A DNA stretch of 64,000 nucleotides from QIAW01 sp035487295 (lineage in GTDB: Bacteria > Acidobacteriota > Terriglobia > Terriglobales > Acidobacteriaceae): NCBI GenBank assembly GCA_035487295.1, contig DATHMH010000034.1, forward strand, positions 124,001 to 188,000, in the 5' to 3' direction. A program made the translations under genes and the position numbers. This document shows, in pieces, positions 25,193 to 34,123 of this stretch (positions are counted from its first letter, which is position 1; every line of letters starts with the position of its first letter). A model generated the notes under the pieces. That model worked only from the letters and a program-made list of their open reading frames with translations. It had not been told where the DNA came from and made no database searches.

Positions 25193-25969
25193 ATGTGGAA
25201 TTTATTCCAGGAAATACGCAAAAACCGGGAACTCATCTGGGCACTGGCGTTGAAAGAGCTGCGTGTCCGCTATAAGCGTTCAGCCCTGGGTTTTATCTGG
25301 GCCCTGTTAAACCCTCTTATGATGATGGTGATCTTAACCATCGTTTTTTCAACGATTACGCGCATTGCGGTGGATTATTATCCGGTTTTTCTGATCAGCG
25401 CACTTCTGCCATGGACTTTTTTTTCGCAGACACTCAGCTATTCCGTGGAATCAATTGTAATTAACGCGGAACTGCTGAAGAAGATTCGCGTCGCAAAATC
25501 TGTTTTTCCGCTTGCAGCCCTCATAGCCAATGTCATCAATTTCATGCTATCTCTGGTGCCGCTGCTGCTGATTCTGGCAGTCTTGCGGTTTCCATTTCAT
25601 TGGACCTGGATTTATTTGCCGGTGCCTTTGCTGGGCCTTTTCCTCTTCACCGCCGGCTGTGCTTTCTTTTTTGCGGCAGCAAATGTTTTTTTCAGGGATG
25701 TCAGCCACATTTTGCAGATAATCCTGACCGCCTGGTTTTATCTTTCGCCGGTATTATACTCCCCTGATTTCCTGTCGCCTAAGTACAAGCTTCTGTTCCG
25801 GTTTAACCCTATGATGTACATTTTGAATGGGTTTCGCATGGCTATTTATTATGGCCAGTTACCGACTATGCAGAACATAGCAGCTTCGCTCCTATTGGGT
25901 ACAGTCACATTCGTGGCTGGATATTGGGTATTCCGCCGGCTTGAACGCTCTTTTGTGTTTTACGTGTAG
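25193..25969 (+). CDS. wzm: ABC-2 type polysaccharide exporter permease (Wzm-like)
   Basis: About 258 residues from ATG 25193; a TTG two codons earlier is possible. The N-terminal amphipathic segment ELIWALALKELRVRYKRSAL followed by LGFIWALLNPLMMMVILTIV is the hallmark of ABC-2 polysaccharide and teichoic acid exporters. Six hydrophobic helices follow, with FFFAAANVFFRDVSHILQII and WFYLSPVLYSPD near the C-terminus. It pairs with the ATPase gene 6 nt downstream to carry a lipid-linked glycan across the inner membrane. Confidence 0.92.
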   Translation: MWNLFQEIRKNRELIWALALKELRVRYKRSALGFIWALLNPLMMMVILTIVFSTITRIAVDYYPVFLISALLPWTFFSQTLSYSVESIVINAELLKKIRVAKSVFPLAALIANVINFMLSLVPLLLILAVLRFPFHWTWIYLPVPLLGLFLFTAGCAFFFAAANVFFRDVSHILQIILTAWFYLSPVLYSPDFLSPKYKLLFRFNPMMYILNGFRMAIYYGQLPTMQNIAASLLLGTVTFVAGYWVFRRLERSFVFYV

Positions 25970-25975
25970 AATTTA

Positions 25976-26719
25976 GTGGCTCTCCGAATCCATTTCGAGA
26001 ACGTTGTCCAGCGCTATCGAGTGATCCGAGAACGGCCCGATTCGCTCCGTGAAGCGTTTACGAAGATTTTCCGCCGCAACTCCAACACCCATGATTTTGA
26101 AGCGCTCAGCGGCATATCGTTCGATGTGCACGATGGAGAAGTGCTTGGACTGATTGGCCGGAATGGGTCTGGGAAAAGTACCGCCCTGAAGCTCATTGCC
26201 GGGGTCTTTGAGCCAACTTCGGGGAAGGTGGAAGTATCGGGCAAAGTTGCGCCCATGATAGAGTTAGGCGCCGGTTTCCATATTGACCTGACGGGGCGTG
26301 AAAATATCGTCATCAATGGATTGATGCTTGGCTTGAGCCGCAAGGAGATCATGGCGAGAGAGCAGGCGATTATCGATTTCGCAGGCTTGGGCGAATTTAT
26401 CGATTCGCCCGTAAAACAATACTCCTCAGGAATGTTTATGCGACTTGCTTTTTCCATTGCCACCGAAACCGATCCCGATATCCTGTTGATCGACGAAATT
26501 CTCGCGGTCGGAGATGCTGAATTTCAGGAGAAATGCGATGCGCGGATCCAGGATTTTCGTGATCGAGAAAAGACTATCGTGTTTGTTTCCCATAGCCCGA
26601 TCCTGGTGCGGAGAATATGCGATCGGGTGATTTTGCTTGACCACGGTAAGATTCTGGCTGATGGCGGGCCAGAGCAAGTCCTCGAACAGTACGATAGCCT
26701 GGTACACCAGCCCGCCTGA
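25976..26719 (+). CDS. wzt: ABC exporter ATP-binding protein (Wzt/TagH-like, short form)
   Basis: 247 residues from a GTG start. The long N-terminus of polysaccharide ABC ATPases is present (FENVVQRYRVIRERPDSLRE). Walker A is GRNGSGKST (61-69), the signature is YSSGMFMRLAFS, and Walker B plus D-loop is ILLIDEILAVGD. The family string GAGFHIDLTGRENI is also seen. It ends soon after the nucleotide-binding domain, so it lacks the C-terminal glycan-binding domain of O9a-type Wzt. Export should therefore not depend on recognition of a terminal modification by this subunit. It is coupled to the permease gene. Confidence 0.93.
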   Translation: MALRIHFENVVQRYRVIRERPDSLREAFTKIFRRNSNTHDFEALSGISFDVHDGEVLGLIGRNGSGKSTALKLIAGVFEPTSGKVEVSGKVAPMIELGAGFHIDLTGRENIVINGLMLGLSRKEIMAREQAIIDFAGLGEFIDSPVKQYSSGMFMRLAFSIATETDPDILLIDEILAVGDAEFQEKCDARIQDFRDREKTIVFVSHSPILVRRICDRVILLDHGKILADGGPEQVLEQYDSLVHQPA

Positions 26720-26727
26720 AGTTCCTG

Positions 26728-27726
26728 ATGCAGGTCTCTCATTTGATTGACGCGAATGCATCTGAAAAAGATTTGCGGATGAGTCTGGTTATGGCTACCT
26801 GCAATCGTGCCGGGCAGCTCGACCAGGCGCTGGACAGCTTAAACCGCCAATCGGTCGCTTCGAAATTATTCGAAGTAATTGTTGTGGATAATGGCTCGAA
26901 CGACTCGACGGAGGCAGTTGTTCAGAGTTATCTGAAAAAACAGCCACACTGGAAATACATAAGAGAGCCCAAACCCGGGGCTTCTGCCGCCCGCAACGCC
27001 GGGGTTCGTGCCTGCCGCGCTCCGATCGTCCTTTTCCTGGATGACGATATCGTTGCAGATCCGGAATTAATAGAACAACATCTGAAATCGCAGCAAGAAT
27101 CCCCCGCGGTTGCTGTTCTGGGGCAGGTGCGATTTCCGTGGAAGGGGACCGAGAGCCCTTTCTTCTGGTGCCTTAGCCGCCATCCCGAGTTATATCAATC
27201 TTTTCAGTTCCCCGACTCGCAGAATGTTCCTTTCCAGTATTTCTATACCTGTAATCTGTCTCTCCCCAGGTCCTTTTTTGATCAGGGGAATGGGTTTGAC
27301 GAAGAGTTTACCGCTTCCGGGTTTGAAGATACGGAACTGGGTTACAGGTTTGTCAACGCTGGCTTCCGTATTGTCTTCAATGAAAAAGCGTCAGCACTTC
27401 ATAACGTGCGCACAACATTCCAACAATTTGCGCGAAAGAGGTACGCCAGTGGACAATGGGCCCGTCGTTTCATTGGCAAATATCCGGAAGTGCGGGCAAC
27501 ATTTCTGGGTTGGTCGCCGCTCAAGATAAAAGCCTCGAATTTGATTGGAATGCTGGCCACACCGTTGAAGCGGTTGTTCGATCTGGCCGAAAGCCGGCTG
27601 AATCGGCCGCTGCAACCGGTGCTTGGGGTGCTTTGCTGGCATCATTTACAATATCGTTTTCGAGCCGGATATTGTGCCAACTCCGCTTCCCCCGGCAGCA
27701 TACTTGCAAAAACAAAGTCCGATTAA
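26728..27726 (+). CDS. Family 2 glycosyltransferase
   Basis: 332 residues, starting 9 nt after wzt. GT-A features: SLVMATCNRAGQLDQALDSL, VVDNGSNDSTEAVV, the GASAARNAGVRACRAPIVLF string, and the metal-binding FLDDDIVADPELIEQH. GFDEEFTASGFEDTELGYRF is the acceptor and catalytic-base region of inverting GT2 enzymes. The last 100 residues are basic with amphipathic helices and probably associate with the membrane. An ATG at 26779 gives a shorter version. Donor and acceptor sugars are unknown. Confidence 0.88.
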   Translation: MQVSHLIDANASEKDLRMSLVMATCNRAGQLDQALDSLNRQSVASKLFEVIVVDNGSNDSTEAVVQSYLKKQPHWKYIREPKPGASAARNAGVRACRAPIVLFLDDDIVADPELIEQHLKSQQESPAVAVLGQVRFPWKGTESPFFWCLSRHPELYQSFQFPDSQNVPFQYFYTCNLSLPRSFFDQGNGFDEEFTASGFEDTELGYRFVNAGFRIVFNEKASALHNVRTTFQQFARKRYASGQWARRFIGKYPEVRATFLGWSPLKIKASNLIGMLATPLKRLFDLAESRLNRPLQPVLGVLCWHHLQYRFRAGYCANSASPGSILAKTKSD

Positions 27727-27847
27727 TAGTATGAAGTAACTATACGAACAGGCTGCGCCGGGCCTTGGTGAGCAGAATACCGGCTTCCGAGCGCTTATTG
27801 TTCCAAATTAATAATTCCATACAAAACGTTATACGACGGAGGTTGCA

Positions 27848-28804
27848 GTGGGAACGAATGGGGCAAGCAAGAAAATACGAGTTCTGGTTACCGGCGGCGC
27901 TGGTTACGTAGGCTGCACGCTAACCGCAAAGCTCCTGGAAGAAGGTTACAACGTCGTGGTCTACGACAACCTCATGAGTGGAGGCCGTGGTATTCTGCCG
28001 TTTTTCGCCAATCCGGGTTTCGAGTTTATCAAAGGTGACATCCGGGACAAGCAGAGTCTTGCACAGGCCGTCAAAGGGGCCGATTACGTCATTCACTTGG
28101 CCGCCATTGTAGGATATCCCGCATGCAAACGCGATCCACGGCTCGCCGAAGAGGTTAATATCGATGGCACCATGAACCTGCTTGCTGTCCGCGCCCCCTC
28201 GCAAAGAATTCTCTATGCTTCCACCGGCAGCAATTACGGCGCCTATGACGGAGGCATGTGTACGGAAGAAACGCCCTTGAATCCGGTTTCCCTTTACGGG
28301 ACCTCCAAAACCAAGGCAGAGCAGGCTATCATGAAGTCGGGGAATGCGCTTTCGTTCCGCTTTGCCACGGCGTTTGGGGTTTCCTACCGCATGCGACTCG
28401 ATCTGCTCATCAATGATTTCGTCTACCGCGCTCTACGGGAAAAAAGTCTGATTCTTTACGAGAAGGAATTCAAGCGCACATTCATTCATGTCCGCGATAT
28501 GGGCCGGACCTTCCATTTTGCCATCGAGAATTTCGACAAGATGCAGAATGAAGTCTTCAACGTAGGCTCTGAAAACATGAATTTCAGCAAACAGGACATC
28601 GCCGAGAAGATCCAGCAAAAAATACCGTTCTATTTGCATTTTGCCGATGTCGGCAAGGATGAAGATCAAAGAAATTATGAGGTATCGTATGAGAAAATCC
28701 GCAAACACGGCCTGACGACGACCATTGATGTGGATCAGGGTATTGATGAGCTGATTCGCGCATGCGCCGTGATTGATTTGCGGTCTGAATTCTCAAACGT
28801 CTAA
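27848..28804 (+). CDS. NAD-dependent sugar epimerase/dehydratase (extended SDR)
   Basis: 318 residues from a GTG start with GGAGG (27838-27842) as ribosome-binding site. The NAD loop is VTGGAGYVGCTLTAKLL. ADYVIHLAAIVGYPACKRDP is a string seen in SDRs of polysaccharide loci. The active site is STGSNYGAYDGG with Tyr-x3-Lys in SLYGTSKTKAEQA. The product is not clear; UDP-sugar 4-epimerase or a related ketosugar reductase are the likely choices. It is followed 18 nt later by a fucose-synthase-like SDR, so the two probably act in one pathway. Confidence 0.82.
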   Translation: MGTNGASKKIRVLVTGGAGYVGCTLTAKLLEEGYNVVVYDNLMSGGRGILPFFANPGFEFIKGDIRDKQSLAQAVKGADYVIHLAAIVGYPACKRDPRLAEEVNIDGTMNLLAVRAPSQRILYASTGSNYGAYDGGMCTEETPLNPVSLYGTSKTKAEQAIMKSGNALSFRFATAFGVSYRMRLDLLINDFVYRALREKSLILYEKEFKRTFIHVRDMGRTFHFAIENFDKMQNEVFNVGSENMNFSKQDIAEKIQQKIPFYLHFADVGKDEDQRNYEVSYEKIRKHGLTTTIDVDQGIDELIRACAVIDLRSEFSNV

Positions 28805-28822
28805 AGCATATAAACGGTGACC

Positions 28823-29776
28823 ATGGGCTTCTGGCAGGGAAAAAAGGTGCTGGTAACGGGGGGTTCGGGCTTTCTAGGCAGCCATATCGTTGAAGGTCTG
28901 GCACAGCGCGAAGCAGCCGTTGTCGTTCCGCGGAGCAAAGAATACAATCTGGTATCCATGAGCGAGGTGATGCGCTGCTTTGAAGCACACCGCCCGGAGA
29001 TGGTAATCCACTCGGCCGCTTACTATGGCGGAATCGGATTCAACCAGGCCTACCCGGCCAAGATCTACTATGAAAACCTGGTGATGGGCGCCAACGCGAT
29101 GGAAGCTGCCAGGCGGTGCAGTGTGCAAAAGTTCGTGGCCATCGGGACAGCTTGTTCCTATCCGGGGTATCTCGAAGGTGAGCTTAAAGAAGACAATTTG
29201 TGGGATGGGCCACCGCATGAAACAGTAATCAACTATGGTCTTACCAAGAAAATGATGGCGGTCCAGGGCTGGGCCTACAAAAAGCAATATGGTTTCGATG
29301 CCATTCACTTGATCCTCACCAACCTCTACGGGCCGCGAGATACATTTCAAATTGAACGGTCTCATGTCGTCTCGGCCCTTATCAAGAAATTTGTTGAGGC
29401 CCAACAAAGTAGAAAAGAAGAGGTAGAAGTATGGGGGACTGGAAAACCGATTCGTGAGTTCCTCTACGTCGAAGACTGTGCCGAAGCCATCATTCTGGCG
29501 GCGGAACGTTATTCGGATACCCTGCCGCTCAACATCGGATGTGGCAAAGGAACCAGCATCCGCGAATTGGTATCGAGCATCAGGGAGGTCACCGGATATG
29601 GCGGAAGGTTAGCCTGGAACACGTCAAAACCAGACGGCCAAATGAAAAAAATCCTGAATGTTGATCGCATGAAGAAGGTTCTCGAGTGGGAGCCGCCAAC
29701 AGATTTGCTTTCCGGTTTGAGAAAGACAATCGAGTGGTACGCCGCCAATAAAGAACAGGCAGATTTGCGCTACTGA
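28823..29776 (+). CDS. GDP-L-fucose synthase-like SDR
   Basis: About 317 residues from ATG 28823; a GTG at 28817 is an alternative. The NAD loop is VTGGSGFLGSHIVEGL. The strings HSAAYYGGIGFNQAYPAKIY, IGTACSYPGYLEGELKEDNL and YGLTKKMMAVQGWAYKKQYG correspond to the family's GGI.aN, IGSSCIYP and YAIAKIAG regions. It may reduce and epimerise GDP-4-keto-6-deoxymannose. No GDP-mannose 4,6-dehydratase is in the window, so the substrate may be a different 4-ketosugar. Confidence 0.8.
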   Translation: MGFWQGKKVLVTGGSGFLGSHIVEGLAQREAAVVVPRSKEYNLVSMSEVMRCFEAHRPEMVIHSAAYYGGIGFNQAYPAKIYYENLVMGANAMEAARRCSVQKFVAIGTACSYPGYLEGELKEDNLWDGPPHETVINYGLTKKMMAVQGWAYKKQYGFDAIHLILTNLYGPRDTFQIERSHVVSALIKKFVEAQQSRKEEVEVWGTGKPIREFLYVEDCAEAIILAAERYSDTLPLNIGCGKGTSIRELVSSIREVTGYGGRLAWNTSKPDGQMKKILNVDRMKKVLEWEPPTDLLSGLRKTIEWYAANKEQADLRY

Positions 29777-29831
29777 TCTTTTTCAGATTATTAGGGCCGC
29801 GCACCTGAACTTCCTTAATCAAAGGTAAGAC

Positions 29832-31676
29832 ATGATTTCTATCATCACATACGGACGAAACGATAACTACGGTTTCAATCTAGCCAAGCGTACGGCAATG
29901 AGTTTCAATTGCCTTGCCGAAATCCTGACGGAAGAAGACGAAATCTTTTTTGTAGACTACAACACACCAGGGCACCTGCCGACCCTGCCCGAAGACATTT
30001 GGGACACGTTTACCGAAAAAGCCCGCCAGATTATCAATGTAATCCGGATTTCTCCTCAGATCCACCAGCAGATCAAGAAAGACTCTCCTCTTCCGATCCT
30101 GGAGAATGTTTCGCGCAACGCGGCCATTGTGCGCTCTAACCCCACTAACCATTGGATGCTTTCGACAAATCCAGACGTCTTGCTCGTGCTGGCATCCCGC
30201 TGGAATAACCTGCCCGAATTGTTGAGCACTTTGAAAGACAGTTTTTACGAACTGCCTCGGTTTGATATACCCGAGAGTGTGTGGAGTTCTGTCTCGCGTC
30301 TTGATCCGAGAGCCAACATGTCGTTACTAAGAGACTGGCTGATTGCCAACCGCGCTGCCGTTGCTGAGACTATTCCCGATCATCGCTTCCAAAAATTCTA
30401 TCTATTCGATGCGCCCGGAGACTTCCAGCTCGCGCCACGCGAATACTTTTTTCTATGTCATGGCTTTGATGAATCGATGAATCTTTACTTTCACTCTGAT
30501 TCCAACCTGGCCAAACGGATGTGGCTGCTGAACGGAGGGAAAACCGACCATCTGTTGGATCATGCATGGGTCCTGCACCAGGATCACTATTTAAGTGGCG
30601 AATGGACTTCACGCGTCAGCGGCACAAAACACAATGACCACATCAAGAAAGTGGTTCACGAGCACGAAATCGAGGCCAATGATTCTAATTGGGGTCTCCG
30701 GGACGTAGACCTCCCCATGTTTAATCTGGCGGAACGAATGGGAAAACGCCGGGAATTCTCCTTTTGCCAGTCGGTTGCCCATTCCAATGGAAGTCTGGCG
30801 TTGAGCCGGGAAGTCGACTGGACCATGCAGCCTACTTATAGATTGCACCACTACACGCCGGAATTGATTACCCTTTACTTGCGTGAGTTATTGCAGGTGA
30901 TTACACCGCAATCCAAGATCGTTTATGTCGGGGAAAATGCGGCAACATTGGCACTTCTTCGAAAAACATGGTCAGAGATTGCCCCCGGCAGCCCGGAAAT
31001 TGAAGATCTGGCCAAAATGGATCCCGGCCCCGGCGATATCGCTCCAGATGTGCTTCTGGCCGATTGTTTTTATGAACGCTCGGAGGCCTGGGAAAAGAGC
31101 ATACGCTCTGCGCAAGACAGGATTTGGGAGCAGCATGAAAAAAAGCGACTCAGCGAGTATGAGGCTTACGACGAGTTGACGCGATTTGCAGACAATGCTG
31201 ATTCCCTGATTCTCGAAAAGCGTCTTTTGCCCTTGTGGGAGAAGCAATTCCGCAAATTACGTATGCAGCCTGGAGCCTACGTCATTCTCATGGGTTGTAA
31301 TACTTATGTAAATCTATTTGCCAGATTCCAGGAATCCATTGCCGGCCCTTGTGGATTGAAATATAGGGCAGGAATACTGATTGGATTGCACTCCATACTG
31401 CAAAAAATTAAGCTCCGGCTGGGCGCAGTGAATGAAGAGGGAGTTGACATTCCTCGCCAGGACGTTGGTTTTATCCTTAAAGTCATTCTGGGAATGCGTT
31501 TTGCCAAACGGCAATTTTGCAAGAAATGGATAGGACATGGCAGCGTCATGGGCTTGATTTACTTTCACCATGTCCGCCGCCGTATTCAAGAGCTAATCGA
31601 CCGCCTTAATCTGAAGCCGCTTTACATTCATCACCGGCTTATTATCATGCGCATTAACCCCCGGGACGCTTCCTAG
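29832..31676 (+). CDS. Large GT-A-like protein of unknown function
   Basis: 614 residues with AAGG before the ATG. The N-terminus MISIITYGRNDNYGFNLAKR and the later NVSRNAAIVRSNPTNHWMLS plus TNPDVLL resemble the nucleotide-sugar-binding half of GT-A glycosyltransferases. YFFLCHGFDESMNLYFHSDS and WVLHQDHYLSGEW match the acceptor side. After about residue 330 comes a second part with a Rossmann-like segment (LLQVITPQSKIVYVGENAAT), and the C-terminus is basic (KKWIGHGSVMG, HHVRRRIQELIDRL). No exact family is recognised. The last 84 bp overlap the convergent membrane-protein gene. Confidence 0.75.
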   Translation: MISIITYGRNDNYGFNLAKRTAMSFNCLAEILTEEDEIFFVDYNTPGHLPTLPEDIWDTFTEKARQIINVIRISPQIHQQIKKDSPLPILENVSRNAAIVRSNPTNHWMLSTNPDVLLVLASRWNNLPELLSTLKDSFYELPRFDIPESVWSSVSRLDPRANMSLLRDWLIANRAAVAETIPDHRFQKFYLFDAPGDFQLAPREYFFLCHGFDESMNLYFHSDSNLAKRMWLLNGGKTDHLLDHAWVLHQDHYLSGEWTSRVSGTKHNDHIKKVVHEHEIEANDSNWGLRDVDLPMFNLAERMGKRREFSFCQSVAHSNGSLALSREVDWTMQPTYRLHHYTPELITLYLRELLQVITPQSKIVYVGENAATLALLRKTWSEIAPGSPEIEDLAKMDPGPGDIAPDVLLADCFYERSEAWEKSIRSAQDRIWEQHEKKRLSEYEAYDELTRFADNADSLILEKRLLPLWEKQFRKLRMQPGAYVILMGCNTYVNLFARFQESIAGPCGLKYRAGILIGLHSILQKIKLRLGAVNEEGVDIPRQDVGFILKVILGMRFAKRQFCKKWIGHGSVMGLIYFHHVRRRIQELIDRLNLKPLYIHHRLIIMRINPRDAS

Positions 31677-33917
31677 GTTTTTTTCTTTCTCTACATTCTG
31701 CTCCTGCAGGTTCGGGGCCGCTAGGCTCGGCGCAGCGGAATCTTTCGCATAAAGATCGACTATAAGGTCAGGATTACTATTGTAGTCACCGAAAAAATGA
31801 TAGGTCTTGAGCAAATGGTAGGAGCTTCCGGGGCGGCGAACCCAGGTCGCAACAGCGCGGAAGTATGGATAATTCAGCGGGCTTACCATCCCCATGCCAA
31901 GAGCGTTAAATTTTTCAATATCCCCTCTCAGTAGAAGAACGGCTTTCGCAGGTTCTATGCACTCTCGCGCGTACTGTTCGGGCAGAGGAGATGCCATTGC
32001 GTCTAGGCTCACTACTGCAGGCAGTTCATCCTGCCGCTGGGGCATGTAATAGAGAAACGTGGACGGGCTTCCGTATTCGGGTGTCCACATGAAACTATCC
32101 TGATGAGAAAGAATTTTGCTCAAATCGTATGCTATTTGACGCATCACAATCTGGTTATAGGGTCCTTCTTGTAATTCCTGTCTGGACCATTGATGCAAAT
32201 TTCGATAACCCTGGATTCCAATCAAGCTTGCATAGACTAAGGCTGCCGAAACGAAAACCCATGACAACTTAGGTTTCCAGGCGGGCAAGGCAGTGATCGC
32301 GACTGCCATAGACTTCAATGAAAAAACCCATAAGACCAAGTAACAAGGGAGAGCTAAAAAATAGTTCTTGGCAAGTGATGTCGAAACCAGGGCATAAAGA
32401 GAAATTCCAATCACCAGGTAACAGAGGAGCGGGCCGATACTCTCGGAATTTTGTTTTCTTCGAACAAGCAAAAATAAAAAAAAGGCCACGCCTGCAAACA
32501 ACAACACCAACGCCAAAGTTCCCATGTGGGGGCCAAACAAAGTCCAATAGTAAGTAAGCTCGCTTTTCAGCGTAGCATGGGGATTGGAATACAGAGGCAG
32601 TTCTACCGTGAGCACATTCCGGATGTAGTTAAGAGTCATTGCCAATCCGCCGGCAAGTGCCCAAGGCAACAAGAGAACTATGAAAATTAATAATGCCCAG
32701 TCCGCCATCTGTAGAACATGCTTCAAATTACGCCGATTAAGCACAAATACATAACCAGCGGCAACGCACCAGGCCAGCAACAGTGCTCCCAGGGCAGAAC
32801 TTTTTGTAAGTATAGCCAGTGCAGCGCAAGCGCCGGAAAGTAATGCTGTTGTTTCATCCAAAGCATGGGCCCGTTCCACAAGAAGAACAACAGCACATAG
32901 CAGAAAAGCGGCAAACAGAAGATCAGGACGCAGATCGCTCAGATAGCCATGGCTAACATTATGGTGTCCTGTAGCTGCGGCCTGCAAATTTACGCTTACA
33001 GTCGGCAACATGGAGGTAAGAATTGCCGCCGCCCAAGCACCACCTGCTCCGATTCGGCAGCGCACCACCCAGAACACGGCCAGGCAAATCATAAAAGTCG
33101 GCCAGAATCGAGCCGCGTAGGATTGCCATTCTCCTTCACCAAACAACGCAAAGTTTAACACCATAAGCCCCTGCCACACCGGATAGCGGTTTCCAAATGT
33201 GACGCTCGCAAAAGTGACGGGATGCACTTTCCACAATCCGAGGTGGAGAAAAGCGTTTTTGGCGTCCAGCATGTACTGTATGCCATCGTAATAGGGGGGA
33301 AAGGCCAGCAATCCAATTTTGCGGGAGAAATAAATATCCGTTGCCGTCACAGCCAGTGCCAGACAGAACAGAGAGATGATTTCTATTGGTGTTGGCCAAT
33401 CCCAAGCCCGCGGGGCCTTCTTACCATACCGCAACACTCCACTCATAAAAGCCAAAACAATTCCGCCCGCACCCATTACCCGCCAGCGATGCAACAAAAC
33501 CGCCACCAAACTCATGTGATGGGGGCTCGACAATGCCCACATTAATGCCACAATCGTCAGGCTGATTCCGGTAAACATCGCAGCGGTCAATAAGATCCGG
33601 AGGCGCCGCGGGTAGCCCTGCACACGGTCAGGAGGAAAGAGGAAAGCACGAAAAAGTGATCGCAAAGATGATCCGGGTTCGGCCAACGCAATGAGCCGGC
33701 CATAGACGGCGAGTCGTTTTTTGGACGATCCAGCCAACCAACCAATCAGGATCAAGCCAATGCCAACGATAATTTTAGTAATCTTTAGTAGGCTGAACGG
33801 GAATGGACCACGTCTTAAATGTGCGGCACTGTAAGCGACGAGGATGGCCCCTAGAACAAAGCTAAAGAGCGAAATTATTTTCCACAGAAAAGTGTGTTGA
33901 TCTGATGTTTGGCTCAT
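31593..33917 (-). CDS. Large membrane protein, GT39/PMT-like, with GPFPF module
   Basis: 774 residues, about 14 hydrophobic helices. The N-terminus (17-66) is a two-helix module with AHLRRGPFPFSLLKITKIIV, also found twice in the protein at 40.2 kb. The core has YYDGIQYMLDAKNAFLHLGL after a helix pair, which fits the acidic first loop of GT-C enzymes that use polyprenyl-phosphate sugars, and a long periplasmic C-terminal part. Such proteins add a sugar to a lipid-linked glycan in the periplasm or glycosylate other acceptors. It converges with and overlaps the previous gene by 84 bp. The assignment is by fold pattern only. Confidence 0.75.
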   Translation of the reverse strand: MSQTSDQHTFLWKIISLFSFVLGAILVAYSAAHLRRGPFPFSLLKITKIIVGIGLILIGWLAGSSKKRLAVYGRLIALAEPGSSLRSLFRAFLFPPDRVQGYPRRLRILLTAAMFTGISLTIVALMWALSSPHHMSLVAVLLHRWRVMGAGGIVLAFMSGVLRYGKKAPRAWDWPTPIEIISLFCLALAVTATDIYFSRKIGLLAFPPYYDGIQYMLDAKNAFLHLGLWKVHPVTFASVTFGNRYPVWQGLMVLNFALFGEGEWQSYAARFWPTFMICLAVFWVVRCRIGAGGAWAAAILTSMLPTVSVNLQAAATGHHNVSHGYLSDLRPDLLFAAFLLCAVVLLVERAHALDETTALLSGACAALAILTKSSALGALLLAWCVAAGYVFVLNRRNLKHVLQMADWALLIFIVLLLPWALAGGLAMTLNYIRNVLTVELPLYSNPHATLKSELTYYWTLFGPHMGTLALVLLFAGVAFFLFLLVRRKQNSESIGPLLCYLVIGISLYALVSTSLAKNYFLALPCYLVLWVFSLKSMAVAITALPAWKPKLSWVFVSAALVYASLIGIQGYRNLHQWSRQELQEGPYNQIVMRQIAYDLSKILSHQDSFMWTPEYGSPSTFLYYMPQRQDELPAVVSLDAMASPLPEQYARECIEPAKAVLLLRGDIEKFNALGMGMVSPLNYPYFRAVATWVRRPGSSYHLLKTYHFFGDYNSNPDLIVDLYAKDSAAPSLAAPNLQEQNVEKEKNLGSVPGVNAHDNKPVMNVKRLQIKAVD

Positions 33918-34123
33918 AACAATGTTACCGCATGTCTTGGGAATGCGAATGCCTTTTTAAGCCGGCCGGGTTTATCGAGCAGAGTTGCCTCATTCAGCAC
34001 GGTGAAAAGCATAACATTCTAGCCGACATTAAAGATCCCGTCAGAGACGAACTGTATTCTGCCAGTGGATCGAAGAGCTGGATGTTACATTTATTATATC
34101 GACCACTAGGAACAGATTTCGCC

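Noticed and set aside
33932..34123. Upstream extension of the Gfo/Idh oxidoreductase
   Set aside because: The frame is open, but the family N-terminus begins at the ATG at 34124 and the extension has no ribosome-binding site or domain.
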